Positions 33,498 to 42,347 of a stretch of 64,000 nt of DNA are shown piece after piece. The position numbers were made by a program, and so were the translations under genes. The stretch is taken from NCBI GenBank assembly GCA_016699165.1, contig CP064963.1, positions 248,001-312,000 on the forward strand, written 5' to 3'. This DNA comes from Candidatus Melainabacteria bacterium. GTDB lineage: Bacteria > Cyanobacteriota > Vampirovibrionia > Obscuribacterales > Obscuribacteraceae. Positions within the stretch are counted from its first letter, which is position 1. The number at the start of each line of letters is the position of its first letter. The notes under the pieces were generated by a model that was not told where the DNA came from, ran no database searches, and saw only the letters and a list, made by a program, of their open reading frames with translations.

Positions 33498-34115
33498 TTG
33501 GTTTTTACTATCCATAGATATTTATTTGCCGCCTTGCTCGTGGTCATTGGGCTGGATGTACTTTCACTCAATCTAGCGGTCTCGCTTTTGTACTTTGCGG
33601 GAGCTTTTGCGATTTTGACTGTAATGCGCAAAGGCGCGGCGCTCGATTTTTGGTCAGTGCTTTTGAAAACAGAAAGTAAGTTGAAAGCTTTTTTGGCCAT
33701 ATTACTTTCAATTGTCCAGGTATCACTTTGGGCACAAGTGATTTCAGTCATAAAATCTGGTCATGCTGGCTCTTTAGATGCCGAAGAAATGAAAGCACTA
33801 CAAATGGTGCAGTCTGTTTTGCCAGTGATGGTGGCACTAGCGGTGCCAGGCATTTTTCTTTTGAATAAACTTAAAAACGATCTGCTCAATCAAATGGTCG
33901 CCAAATGTTCTGCCACTATTTCAGAATCGAAAGACAAATCAATTCTATGCGAGCAATTAAATCGGTTGATTGTGGTCGAACGTTATCGCAAGAACATGGC
34001 GATGGCAGAATTGCACAGTCGCAGATTACTCGAACTGATGGAAGAGCGCACTCACAAAGTAAAAAAGATGGCGCGTCCTAAGGCGAAACATGTGCAGGCG
34101 CGAAAGTGTGGGTAG
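33498..34115 (+). CDS. Membrane protein with basic coiled-coil tail
   Basis: 205 residues: four hydrophobic segments (near residues 5-40, two helices, then 65-85 and 105-125) and a charged helical tail with RYRKNMAMAELHSRRLLELM and a Lys/Arg-rich end. Start TTG 33498 with GGAG 10 bases upstream; no ATG fits. Unknown function. Confidence 0.6.
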   Translation: MVFTIHRYLFAALLVVIGLDVLSLNLAVSLLYFAGAFAILTVMRKGAALDFWSVLLKTESKLKAFLAILLSIVQVSLWAQVISVIKSGHAGSLDAEEMKALQMVQSVLPVMVALAVPGIFLLNKLKNDLLNQMVAKCSATISESKDKSILCEQLNRLIVVERYRKNMAMAELHSRRLLELMEERTHKVKKMARPKAKHVQARKCG

Positions 34116-34239
34116 ATGGCAATTTTTTGACGCAACTAGTACCTTCGACCTAACTAACCTGGCTAAATCGACCACAATATGACTAACCCTAGCGATGTAC
34201 AAGAGTGATCGCATTGTCGTTAAATAGACACAACTAACT

Positions 34240-34360
34240 AGGGGAAACAACCATAAAAGCTCCAAATAATAATTGGAGTGAGCGATGTGTCGGGAATTTC
34301 CCTCACTTAGGTGATTTGCTTAAACTGTGCCAACGCCTATGATGAGGGTAGGCAAAAACA
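34240..34360 (+). other. Structured region upstream of GH5 gene
   Basis: Within the 364-base gap 34116-34479 no ORF is convincing. Several inverted repeats lie close together: GGGAAA near 34241 with TTTCCC near 34307, CTCCAA/TTGGAG around 34260-34278, and GCCTA/TAGGC around 34335-34354. They could fold a 5' leader. I compared it by eye with c-di-GMP, fluoride, glycine and ZTP riboswitch signatures and none fits. Confidence 0.3.
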
Positions 34361-34479
34361 CTTCTGCGTTTAATATCTGAATAAATCTATTTGAATAAGC
34401 TAACTGTGATGGTCAGTTTGCAAGTTCAATGTGCGTTCAACACAATACTCGTGACTTATAGTCCAGGGAGGTTTGTGTT

Positions 34480-36045
34480 ATGGCGTCTAATACCTTATTG
34501 TCCAAATTTCGTGTTGCTCATGTCCTCTCGGGACTGGCATTCTCGCTCTTACTAGGCATAGGACCAGTCTGTGCAGCGATGGAATACGAAGGTGTCAACA
34601 TCTCTGGTGCTGAGTGGGGTGAGCACACCCTGCCTGGTCAGGTAGGTGTTCAGTACATCTATCCTCGCGATCAAGATATCGATTATTTTGCATCGAAAGG
34701 CATGAATATAATTCGTGTTCCTTTTAGATGGGAAAGAATGCAAAACCAGGCGAATGGTGCCTTGAATGCCGCTGAGGTTGCGCGTATGGATGCGGTGGTG
34801 AATCGTGCCACTGCTAAAGGATTATTTGTAATTCTCGATGCGCATAATTATGGTGCCTATTATGGTCAAACAGTTGGCGTGAATGGCGGATTGCCTAATT
34901 CGCAACTGGCAAACTTCTGGGCGCTGATGGCTAATCGTTATAAGAGCAATCCAAAAGTTATGTACGGATTGATGAACGAACCAGTTAATGGTGGCATGAC
35001 TGCACAAACGTGGCTTGCAACTGCTCAAGCATCTATCAATGCCATTCGGGCTACTGGTGCTAATGGTCATATTTTAGTGCCGTCGACTTACTGGATGCAT
35101 CCAAAAGATTGGTTGAATAATGACAACTCGACAGTGATGATCAATATCACTGACCCGTTGAATAACTTTTCTTATGATGTGCACCAATATTTAGATTATG
35201 ACGGATCTGGCTCGCACACTGATTATTTGAGTCCTGCAAATGCAGTGGCAACTCTTAGTGGATTCACCAACTGGTGCAAACAGCATCACAAAAAAGCGTT
35301 CCTTACTGAAATTGGTGTCACTGCCGATTCAGGAGCACGAGCCAGTTTGAGCGCGATGCTTCAGTATATGCACGACAACGGTGATGTTTGGCTTGGTTAC
35401 ACCTACTGGTCGGCAGGACCATGGTGGGAAAGTTACATGTTTGGCGTCCAACCTAAAAATGGACAAGACACACCTCAGATGCAAACACTTATTGCCAACC
35501 TGAGACATGGCCAAACACCTCCACCTAACCCCACTCCTGAGCCACCGCCACCGGTGCCGACTCCGACTCCGACACCGACTCCGACACCGACTCCGACACC
35601 AACTCCGACACCAACTCCGACTCCAACTCCGACTCCAACTCCGACTCCGACTCCAACTCCAACTCCGACTCCAACTCCAACCCCGACTCCAACTCCGACT
35701 CCCACTCCGACTCCGACTCCAACTCCAACTCCGACTCCAAATCCAACTCCACCGCCCTACAACCCTCAACTTGGAAATCAGCTAAACAGATTGAGAGATC
35801 AAATGAATAGGCTGAGAGACAAGGAGAACAGGCTGAGAGACCAGAACAATCGAATTCTCGATATGCAAAACAGACTTCTCGACTTGAGGAATAATCGAGC
35901 AAGTGCATCTGCAATCGCCACTCAAGAAGCGAAAATTGCTCAAGCCAAAGCAGATCTTGCGGTAGCCTACACCGCACTATACGCTGAGATGGCTGCATTG
36001 CAAGGACAAATCACGGCACTGGAAAACAGAATCGCAGGAAGATAA
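34480..36045 (+). CDS. Secreted GH5 glycoside hydrolase with Pro-Thr linker and coiled-coil tail
   Basis: 521 residues: signal peptide (~residues 1-32), a cellulase-type GH5 (beta/alpha)8 domain to ~345, a PT-dipeptide linker (~360-420) and a C-terminal coiled coil with repeats of NRLRDQ (~430-520). The acid/base Glu is in MYGLMNEPVNGG (~167) and the nucleophile Glu in FLTEIGVT (~277). Should cut beta-1,4-linked glycans outside the cell. The coiled coil replaces the usual carbohydrate-binding module and may attach the enzyme to a partner. GGGAGG precedes the ATG. The next gene starts one base after its stop. Confidence 0.92.
   Translation: MASNTLLSKFRVAHVLSGLAFSLLLGIGPVCAAMEYEGVNISGAEWGEHTLPGQVGVQYIYPRDQDIDYFASKGMNIIRVPFRWERMQNQANGALNAAEVARMDAVVNRATAKGLFVILDAHNYGAYYGQTVGVNGGLPNSQLANFWALMANRYKSNPKVMYGLMNEPVNGGMTAQTWLATAQASINAIRATGANGHILVPSTYWMHPKDWLNNDNSTVMINITDPLNNFSYDVHQYLDYDGSGSHTDYLSPANAVATLSGFTNWCKQHHKKAFLTEIGVTADSGARASLSAMLQYMHDNGDVWLGYTYWSAGPWWESYMFGVQPKNGQDTPQMQTLIANLRHGQTPPPNPTPEPPPPVPTPTPTPTPTPTPTPTPTPTPTPTPTPTPTPTPTPTPTPTPTPTPTPTPTPTPTPTPTPTPNPTPPPYNPQLGNQLNRLRDQMNRLRDKENRLRDQNNRILDMQNRLLDLRNNRASASAIATQEAKIAQAKADLAVAYTALYAEMAALQGQITALENRIAGR
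35557..35738. repeat. Pro-Thr coding microsatellite
   Basis: About 180 bases of CC(G/A)AC(T/A/C) hexamers encoding an uninterrupted Pro-Thr run in the GH5 linker. Unit-length changes would keep frame, so linker length is likely variable. The long opposite-strand frames over it are artefacts of the repeat. Confidence 0.9.
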
Positions 36046-36046
36046 C

Positions 36047-37747
36047 ATGAAAAGAAAATCTCGAAATGTCAAAGGCAACGTGCTAGTGATGATCACTGTA
36101 GTAGTTTGTTTGGTCTTTGTGCCAGCATTCATGCTAGTTAGTCAATTTGGGCTGTTCTTCGTCGAGCGCGACAAAGCAGCTAACGCAGTAGACGGTGCTT
36201 GCCTGCTTGCTGCCAATGGCATTTCGAGAATCGTTATAAACGACCCCCACTTCGGCCACGTGTCCCTGAGCAACTATCCTCCAACTGGTGCCGGGACACT
36301 AGCCGTCGACGGGGAGCCGCTTCCTGTGATTGGTATCAATACTCTGCTTGGTACCATCAGACAAAACATGATTGTTGCCAAAGAGTTGAATAACAAAGCG
36401 ATGGAAGACTTAGCCGAGACTGACAGACAATATGCCTTTGCCACTATTACTGAATTAAACAAAGCAATTGCCAATTCGCTTGATGGTGATACCAGTTATT
36501 ACGATGCTGAAGGCGACATGATTAATATCAAAAAAGAAGTTGATAGTTATCTGGCTGCTAATCTTCCGTCCAATGTTAAATTGCAATCTGTTTCATTGTC
36601 GTGCGGATTCTTGAAAGACGCTGATGGCTCATCTGCCATCAAAATACCCGAGCCAAAGCAGTTGGCGCAGGTTCCAGAGAGTTTGGCTAGAGGCGAGGAG
36701 TACAAGCCTTTTATAAATATTCCGTTTAACAATAAAGACTTTCACTTCGCTGGTCTTGGTCCGGCATCAAAGGTGGTGACTGCCACCAAATTTCAAGAAG
36801 GCGACAAGAATCACATAAATTCAATTGTCAGATTAGCCATTGTGGTCAATCGCACTGATTCAATAAAATCAGATTTGAAGATTCACCCTGAAGTTGCTTA
36901 CACTTCTTGCTGTCAGCCATATGCTAGAAAAGATGCCGGTCCCAAAGGCGTTCTCACGCTTCGTTTTAGTGGCGAGCACGTATCAGCTTTGTCGTCATGG
37001 AAAGATTTGCTTTCTGACAATACTTTTCTGGATAACAGAGTGACGACTTACAAATCATATTATGGTGACTATCCACTCGATGCTGCTGCACGCATGTACG
37101 CATCGCAAAGTGGCAATGCACCGGGCACCTCCAAACAATTTGGCGAGCATTTTTATTATTGGCTGCGCAATGGCAACTTGCGTCCCAAATTAAGTTCGAT
37201 ACTGAGTATGGTGAATGAATCTTTCAATGGACTAGGTCAAGGACAAAAAGATGAAATTTACACTTATGAATTTGCATCTGACGGCAAAATCTCAAGAAGA
37301 GTCTTAAACAACGATCCATTTCCAGTTGGTGCTACTGCTGATTCGCAAGAGCAAGTAATTGCAGACACCAATATTTCGGGCGGTATCAATCCGGTGATTA
37401 TTTTCAGAAACAATGTCAGATTTCTTGGTACAAAATATGGTGGCAATCACGCTGGACAACCACTGCCTGGTAAGAACGTTGCCTGGTGCGAACTGCCCGA
37501 ATTCAATGGCGATGAGCAAATCGCTATGCTTCTGGGTAAAGGCAAGCTGGCTACTCAATTACTGGCATTCGATAAAAGTGATTCTATTCAAGATGGCTCA
37601 TTCACCAAAATGAATGGTGGTGAGCTCACCGCACAACCAAGAAAAAGTTATTACAGTGGTGGCTTGGCGATGGATATCGAAATAGGTGGTCTGGCGCCGA
37701 AAACCAATACTCCACCTCTTGTGTCAATTTCTCGTTCCCCACGCTAG
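36047..37747 (+). CDS. TadG-like pilus-assembly protein
   Basis: 566 residues. The N-terminus GNVLVMITVVVCLVFVPAF, then FFVERDKAANAVDGACLLAA, matches the TadE/TadG-like group: short basic start, one membrane helix, then the conserved R-x-A-x-x-A-D-A-A-A-L-A-A-A pattern. The remaining ~500 residues are a large external domain of unknown type. Starts one base after the GH5 stop, so both are made from one message. No tad ATPase or flp pilin is in the window; a role in surface display beside the glycosidase is inference. Confidence 0.75.
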   Translation: MKRKSRNVKGNVLVMITVVVCLVFVPAFMLVSQFGLFFVERDKAANAVDGACLLAANGISRIVINDPHFGHVSLSNYPPTGAGTLAVDGEPLPVIGINTLLGTIRQNMIVAKELNNKAMEDLAETDRQYAFATITELNKAIANSLDGDTSYYDAEGDMINIKKEVDSYLAANLPSNVKLQSVSLSCGFLKDADGSSAIKIPEPKQLAQVPESLARGEEYKPFINIPFNNKDFHFAGLGPASKVVTATKFQEGDKNHINSIVRLAIVVNRTDSIKSDLKIHPEVAYTSCCQPYARKDAGPKGVLTLRFSGEHVSALSSWKDLLSDNTFLDNRVTTYKSYYGDYPLDAAARMYASQSGNAPGTSKQFGEHFYYWLRNGNLRPKLSSILSMVNESFNGLGQGQKDEIYTYEFASDGKISRRVLNNDPFPVGATADSQEQVIADTNISGGINPVIIFRNNVRFLGTKYGGNHAGQPLPGKNVAWCELPEFNGDEQIAMLLGKGKLATQLLAFDKSDSIQDGSFTKMNGGELTAQPRKSYYSGGLAMDIEIGGLAPKTNTPPLVSISRSPR

Positions 37748-37773
37748 GCAAAGGCGGATTATCTGAAGCGGTG

Positions 37774-37806
37774 AAAGCCTGGTAAAATATACCGGGCTTT
37801 CATTTT
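37774..37806 (+). terminator. Probable intrinsic terminator
   Basis: AAAGCCTGGT (37774-37783) with ACCGGGCTTT (37791-37800), one mismatch, 7-base loop, then CATTTTTG. Ends the GH5/TadG unit; it overlaps the region just upstream of the next gene's ribosome site (GAGG at 37808). Confidence 0.6.
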
Positions 37807-37820
37807 TGAGGATTGAAGAG

Positions 37821-38363
37821 ATGTTCAAGCGCATCAAACTGCTATTTGCAATGGCTTTAATTGTATCGGCTTTTGTCTTGCAACCAGCATTCTCCGCAGA
37901 TAAGACAGTCTTTGTGAGTTGCACCAAAATTGTAACTAAAACTGATTCTTTTAGAGAGAAAGCTTCTGAATTCGTCAAGCTGGAAAATGAACTTAAAGAT
38001 TACGTTGCTTCGTGCAACAAACAATACGAAAGTAAAAAAGCTGCCAATGCAACACAGGATGAATTGAAAGCCTTGCAAGAAAAATTGCAAGCCGAAATTA
38101 CAGCGAAAACTAATGCGATTCAAGCTAGGGCTAAAGAAACAGAAACGCAGATGGAATCTTGTATAAAAGGAATGTTGAGATCTTGTTGCGAAGCGGAAGG
38201 ACTTGACCCAGCAACTGCTCGAATATCTTCTCAGGAAGGCGACCAAGCCAGAGCAAATGAAGTTGATTTGACTGAAAAAATACTGGCTCGGTTAAATGAA
38301 GCCGAGATGAAAACGAAGCTTGTTTCGCCTGTTCCAATAATGCCGAAATTGGCACCGCAATAA
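37821..38363 (+). CDS. Secreted Skp/OmpH-like coiled-coil protein
   Basis: About 180 residues. The ATG at 37821 has GAGG about 10 bases upstream; an in-frame TTG at 37806 would add 5 residues. The signal peptide ends AFSAD, a strand VFVSCTKIVTK follows, then long helices rich in Lys/Glu/Ala (LKALQEKLQAEITAKTNAIQ) and a C-terminal segment. This is the general plan of OmpH/Skp periplasmic chaperones, which hold unfolded outer-membrane proteins. Four Cys, including a CC pair, are unusual for Skp. Moderate confidence in the family, low in exact function. Confidence 0.6.
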   Translation: MFKRIKLLFAMALIVSAFVLQPAFSADKTVFVSCTKIVTKTDSFREKASEFVKLENELKDYVASCNKQYESKKAANATQDELKALQEKLQAEITAKTNAIQARAKETETQMESCIKGMLRSCCEAEGLDPATARISSQEGDQARANEVDLTEKILARLNEAEMKTKLVSPVPIMPKLAPQ

Positions 38364-38396
38364 TTTTTTTTGTGTCCATTTGGGGTTAACTTTGTG

Positions 38397-38634
38397 CTGC
38401 CTATAACGCAAGCTTTTTTGACCTTCCAAAAGGCTGATTGTGTCTGCCTTTCAAAATGACTGCGTAAGAAAAACCACCCATTTTTAATACCTGCTGACGG
38501 GCTGTGCGTTTCGAGCGCAATCGTGCAAACTCTTCCATCAAGTATTAAAAACGCGCATAATTTCTCACATGCCCACCCCGAAACGTAGGCAGAGTAAGGG
38601 TTTTAAATTGAGTTTTTTGAGACGTTATAGGCAG
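38397..38634 (+). repeat. 238-bp non-coding element, copy 1
   Basis: Fills most of the gap between convergent genes. Ends are a perfect 12-base inverted repeat: CTGCCTATAACG (38397-38408) and CGTTATAGGCAG (38623-38634). Inside, TTTTTAATAC (38481-38490) is complementary to GTATTAAAAA (38542-38551). A second copy of identical length lies at 63040-63277, aligned without gaps at about two thirds identity. Either a structured RNA or a small terminal-inverted-repeat element; no target duplication is evident. Confidence 0.75.
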
Positions 38635-38672
38635 ACAAAAGAAGGCCTCAACAACAAAGAACTTTGGCGCTC

Positions 38673-39017
38673 TTAGCTTTCTTTAGACTTTTCGTCAGCT
38701 TCTCTTTTCGCTTCGAGTTTTTTATTCAACTCTTCAGGCGAGCCAAGTTCCGGCTTCATAACGTCTGTCGCGGCTTTCTTTATTGAATTACGAATATCTG
38801 GATCTTCAGTTTTGCCAAGCATGTCTGCCACTGCCTGCGCCACTGGATTATTATCTAATGCAAGAGTTTTGATTTGCATGGTGTCATAAATAGAAGAATC
38901 GTCTTTTTTATTGTCACCACTGGTGGTTCGAGCCATTTTCATGACGGGAGGCTTAACCCCCTCTTTTTTATCTTCTGACTTAACTTCTGACTTCTCGTTT
39001 TTTTTATCGTCTGACAC
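38673..39017 (-). CDS. Charged hypothetical protein
   Basis: 114 residues, very rich in Lys, Glu, Asp and Ser, without membrane segments; the middle (AVADMLGKTEDPDIRNSIKK) is the only ordered-looking part. GTG 39017 is chosen because AGGAG lies 8 bases upstream inside the end of the channel gene; GTG 39041 has no ribosome site. Overlaps the channel's stop by 14 bases, so probably coupled and possibly a channel accessory protein. Confidence 0.6.
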   Translation of the reverse strand: MSDDKKNEKSEVKSEDKKEGVKPPVMKMARTTSGDNKKDDSSIYDTMQIKTLALDNNPVAQAVADMLGKTEDPDIRNSIKKAATDVMKPELGSPEELNKKLEAKREADEKSKES

Positions 39018-40113
39018 GTACAAACTCCTGTGTACCACCACGGGCGGTCGGACTTTGCGAAATGTCCTCTTCGCCAGTAAAGGTTAGTGGTGGAAGATCT
39101 AGCATGAAAAACTGAGCTAATGCTTGCATGTTGCCATAATAAGCTCTTCGGCGCATGGCAAAATCCATCGCAGCGCTTACTGGGTCTGCAGAACCGAAGG
39201 ATCTAAAGATAGGCTCAAATGTCTGAGTAGTACTAACATAGTCGATTACAGAATCTTCTTCCACTTTCAAATCTAAGTAGCTGACGAATACTTCAACCGC
39301 GCGGCAACCATTATTGTAGATTGAATTAAACAACATGCGATTCTGCGTCACATTCATTGTCAATCCGATACTGACCGCATCAAGTACGGTGGCAAGGTTA
39401 ATGAGCCATGGAGGGCACGATCCACGCGAGCGGAAATACAACAGTAACGGATAGGCTGAATGACTTTGATAGACTTCCACAATCCAACGCTCGCAAAGTT
39501 CTAAGTTGCTAAGCATAGAACCGGTATTCATCAGATGTTTGTAAACGACGGCACCGCTTGTAGTGTTGTCGAAACGAGATGAAATCACTTGCGAATTTAT
39601 TTCGCGTAAATGAAAGTGTGACTGCATTGCAAACAAAAAAGAAACTGTAATTGCAAGTAACACAATGCCGGAGCTTGTTGCTGCGACGATCGTTATGCGC
39701 GAAAGTACTGATTCTGCCACCACGTCGCCATATCCAATAGTCAAAACAGATGTAGCTGCAAAATAAATTGCTTCTTGTAGGTCCTTCAGAGGAGGTCGAA
39801 TCTGCGCGCGTTCAGCCCACAATAAAACAGAAAAGCCAGTGATCATGAGACCAAGCCACGATATGAGCAGGGTCATCATGGCAGCTGGAGCAAATAAAGT
39901 TAAATAAGTCGAGTGACTGCCCTTGCAAGGCAATGCTTGGATGATGGCGCAGAATGGCTTCCACATCAGGCGCGATACTAGAAACGCCGAGAAACGCCCG
40001 GCGCTTGGGCGATAGTGCGGCACGATAATAGATTGAAACACGTCGGAGAAGACGGTCACAATAATGGCAAAGCCGGTAAGTCCAAGAATGATGTCAGCTA
40101 CACTGGTCGTCAA
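39004..40113 (-). CDS. Potassium-channel-family protein
   Basis: 369 residues: three or four membrane helices and the K+ selectivity filter TIGYGD (~residue 124) after a pore helix (QEAIYFAATSVL), then an inner helix (SSGIVLLAITVSFLFAMQSH). The ~190-residue cytoplasmic tail has no RCK/TrkA-N motif that I can see and is helical. Likely a tetrameric ion channel. Followed by a coupled charged protein. Confidence 0.85.
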   Translation of the reverse strand: MTTSVADIILGLTGFAIIVTVFSDVFQSIIVPHYRPSAGRFSAFLVSRLMWKPFCAIIQALPCKGSHSTYLTLFAPAAMMTLLISWLGLMITGFSVLLWAERAQIRPPLKDLQEAIYFAATSVLTIGYGDVVAESVLSRITIVAATSSGIVLLAITVSFLFAMQSHFHLREINSQVISSRFDNTTSGAVVYKHLMNTGSMLSNLELCERWIVEVYQSHSAYPLLLYFRSRGSCPPWLINLATVLDAVSIGLTMNVTQNRMLFNSIYNNGCRAVEVFVSYLDLKVEEDSVIDYVSTTQTFEPIFRSFGSADPVSAAMDFAMRRRAYYGNMQALAQFFMLDLPPLTFTGEEDISQSPTARGGTQEFVRVRR

Positions 40114-40168
40114 GAAGATATTCTCGATGTTGAAAAGAGGATATTAGCAATAGCCCGTTTGACATACA

Positions 40169-40900
40169 TTAATCGTATTTGAACCTAAAAATGATGGTCG
40201 GGGTTCCGGCCCCTTCATTCTGACACATCGATTCGAAGTCGAAATGGTCGCAAACGATGCCAGCTTGCAGGAAAGTATTGAATTTGACGGTTGTGTCAGG
40301 CAGCTTTTCCTGGACTAATTTGTCCCAGAAAGCCAGGTCTCCAGCTTTGAGTTTGTAAAGTTCAAGCGGCATTACGTCGTAATATGCCACTTCCCACTCT
40401 TTGGCTGTGGCTAAAACTATGCGCATTTCGTGAACGTCGGGTACGGCGCCGCGCTGCCAAGGAAGAACCACGTCTAAGTCACGAAAAACTCTGTCGATGA
40501 AGCCTGTGTGCTGATTTAGCCACCAGCCCTCACCCCATTTTTCACCCAATTTCTTAGCGTATTCGGCAATCTGCTCGCCTGTAACTGCCCTGCTTTTGGG
40601 GTCCTGGAAAGAAGCAATCTTTATCTCGCGCGCCTTACGCTCTATATAATTTATTGAAAACTGTGCCTGGAATTCTTCAGCTTCCTCGGGGTCATCGGTC
40701 AATTCGCCTAGCGCTTGAAGCCCCTGCAAGTAGGATTCGCGTACCGGAAATGCCGGATTTAAGGCTTCTTCGGGATTGAGTGCGGCAATCTCAATGGTCG
40801 TCTCAAGCTGCGAGCGCGTCATCATGCCCTCGACCTGGAAGTCTTTGGTAACGTCTTTGGTCTTGCGTTTTTTCTTTGGTTTTTTGGGAGGCTCTGTCAT
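40169..40900 (-). CDS. Hypothetical cytoplasmic protein with basic N-terminus
   Basis: 243 residues from ATG 40900 (frame continues upstream to 40984, but that would overlap the divergent gene). N-terminus PPKKPKKKRKTKD is strongly basic; then an acidic helical region and a C-terminal mixed part. No recognised domain. The ribosome site is weak. Upstream region shared with the membrane protein at 40964. Confidence 0.55.
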   Translation of the reverse strand: MTEPPKKPKKKRKTKDVTKDFQVEGMMTRSQLETTIEIAALNPEEALNPAFPVRESYLQGLQALGELTDDPEEAEEFQAQFSINYIERKAREIKIASFQDPKSRAVTGEQIAEYAKKLGEKWGEGWWLNQHTGFIDRVFRDLDVVLPWQRGAVPDVHEMRIVLATAKEWEVAYYDVMPLELYKLKAGDLAFWDKLVQEKLPDTTVKFNTFLQAGIVCDHFDFESMCQNEGAGTPTIIFRFKYD

Positions 40901-40963
40901 GCTCTTGGTCCAAACCTGAGAATTGATATTATAGTGCGCACAAATATTTTTGCCACTGTTAAA

Positions 40964-41710
40964 ATGGTCGCGATGGAACCTCATTTTGCTGCTGAACTGA
41001 CACTCTTGGGTATGGCCTGCGACGTCGTGGGCGGGATTTATCTTGCTTACGATTTACTGGGTGGTGAAAAGGGGCCGCTCAATACATTTTTCAGACTGGT
41101 CAATTACAGCTTGCTTGCAGTGTTGATATTTTGCATCTCTCTTGGACCGAAATTCGCGTTACCTGCAGGACTTGGCATTGGGTGTGCTTTTGGACTTCAT
41201 CTGGAAAATGCATCTCGTTCAAATCAAGATTCCTTTTTATTTTTATTCAAACTAGGATTAATCAGAGCAGTTGGAATCGGGCTTGGAGTTTGGGTAAACG
41301 GTTATCCTAAAATGGCCTGGATTATGGCAGCATTTGTCATGCTAATCTCTCTAATTCTGCCGCGCATGGGAATATCGCCTGCTGCTGTTTATCAAAGCGA
41401 AAAGAAACCACAACTAAAGAAAAAACAATTGATAATCGCGGCAGTGCTTGGTGGCATCGCAATGACGACCGCACTTATTGGTGCTGCGTTCACTGGACAA
41501 AGTGAAATGTTTCACTTTGCAGTTCGCATGGGGCTAACATTTGCTTGTACAACGCTTATCATAACTACGCTCAGTCCCATTATCGAATGGTACGCAGACA
41601 ATCTTCCGCCAAAGACTTTTGGATTCATTGGAGCTTTATTATTCGTAATTGGTTTTTCCATTCAAGCACTGCCGTCGGTGGCTGTGATGTACGATATAAC
41701 CAAAGTTTGA
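40964..41710 (+). CDS. Multi-helix membrane protein, unknown
   Basis: About 248 residues with six or seven hydrophobic helices; basic loop SEKKPQLKKKQ in the middle suggests two halves of three to four helices. Starts at ATG 40964 or 40973; GTG 40934 also in frame. No family recognised. Convergent with the next gene with no gap (stop at 41710, the next stop at 41711). Confidence 0.6.
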   Translation: MVAMEPHFAAELTLLGMACDVVGGIYLAYDLLGGEKGPLNTFFRLVNYSLLAVLIFCISLGPKFALPAGLGIGCAFGLHLENASRSNQDSFLFLFKLGLIRAVGIGLGVWVNGYPKMAWIMAAFVMLISLILPRMGISPAAVYQSEKKPQLKKKQLIIAAVLGGIAMTTALIGAAFTGQSEMFHFAVRMGLTFACTTLIITTLSPIIEWYADNLPPKTFGFIGALLFVIGFSIQALPSVAVMYDITKV

Positions 41711-42289
41711 TTAGCCAAGAAATGCAGCCGCAATACCAAGCAAAGTCATAATTCCGCCGAGTACCATGAACACATAGTTGGTAACGGTAAAATTAGAGTC
41801 AATTGGTGTTGGTGGATCGCTAGTTTCAGCCAGTTTCTGAACAGCACGCAATGGCACCATCATAATAACCAGGAAGATTGCAGTGGTGCCCCACAGTAAA
41901 ATTTCTTCAAGCATGCCACCAACATTTGATCTTCCAATTGCGACACGAACCACGTGCATAACTGCAAAAAGAACTGCCAAAAACTCTTTTGGCATTTTAA
42001 TTGGATGTCCATGTCTTTCTGACGCTTGTTCGATATATTTCATCAGCCAGAAAAAAGTGAGAGTTAGAAAAATGGCTGAACATACAGCTAGAATTTTTGG
42101 GCGTTTCACAGGAGTGGTATCAAGCACGACAAAATTTTTGTATGCCCAATACATAGAGTATAGATTGAATGTCAATATCGACATGATCACGAATTTGAAA
42201 GGAGCCACAGGATACCCGACGTTGCTTAAATCGCGCGTTACTTGAGCTTGTTGCGAATCTTTTGATTCGACTTTATTTTCCTGTTCCAT
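41711..42289 (-). CDS. Membrane protein, DUF4234-like
   Basis: 192 residues, four helices. The N-terminal APFKFVIMSILTFNLYSMYW, followed by AYKNF, fits the DUF4234 pattern (K-x-x-x-L-x-x-x-T-x-G-x-Y-x-x-x-W-x-Y). Role unknown. Short divergent gap to the lipoprotein at 42348. Confidence 0.65.
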   Translation of the reverse strand: MEQENKVESKDSQQAQVTRDLSNVGYPVAPFKFVIMSILTFNLYSMYWAYKNFVVLDTTPVKRPKILAVCSAIFLTLTFFWLMKYIEQASERHGHPIKMPKEFLAVLFAVMHVVRVAIGRSNVGGMLEEILLWGTTAIFLVIMMVPLRAVQKLAETSDPPTPIDSNFTVTNYVFMVLGGIMTLLGIAAAFLG

Positions 42290-42347
42290 TTAACTTTACC
42301 CTCGAATACACTAGAATTTTACACTTGGAGAGATGGAGAAGATAGCT

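Noticed and set aside
34240..34360. Known riboswitch before the GH5 gene
   Set aside because: Checked by eye against c-di-GMP-I/II, fluoride, glycine and ZTP signatures; conserved cores not present.
35329..35998. Long minus- and alternate-frame ORFs across the GH5 linker (Arg/Trp/Ser- or Gly/Val-rich)
   Set aside because: They are shadows of the Pro-Thr repeat; composition is purely repetitive and no ribosome site or family fits.
38364..38396. T8 run after the OmpH-like gene as an intrinsic terminator
   Set aside because: The only nearby stem has 4 bp and lies about 10 bases before the run.
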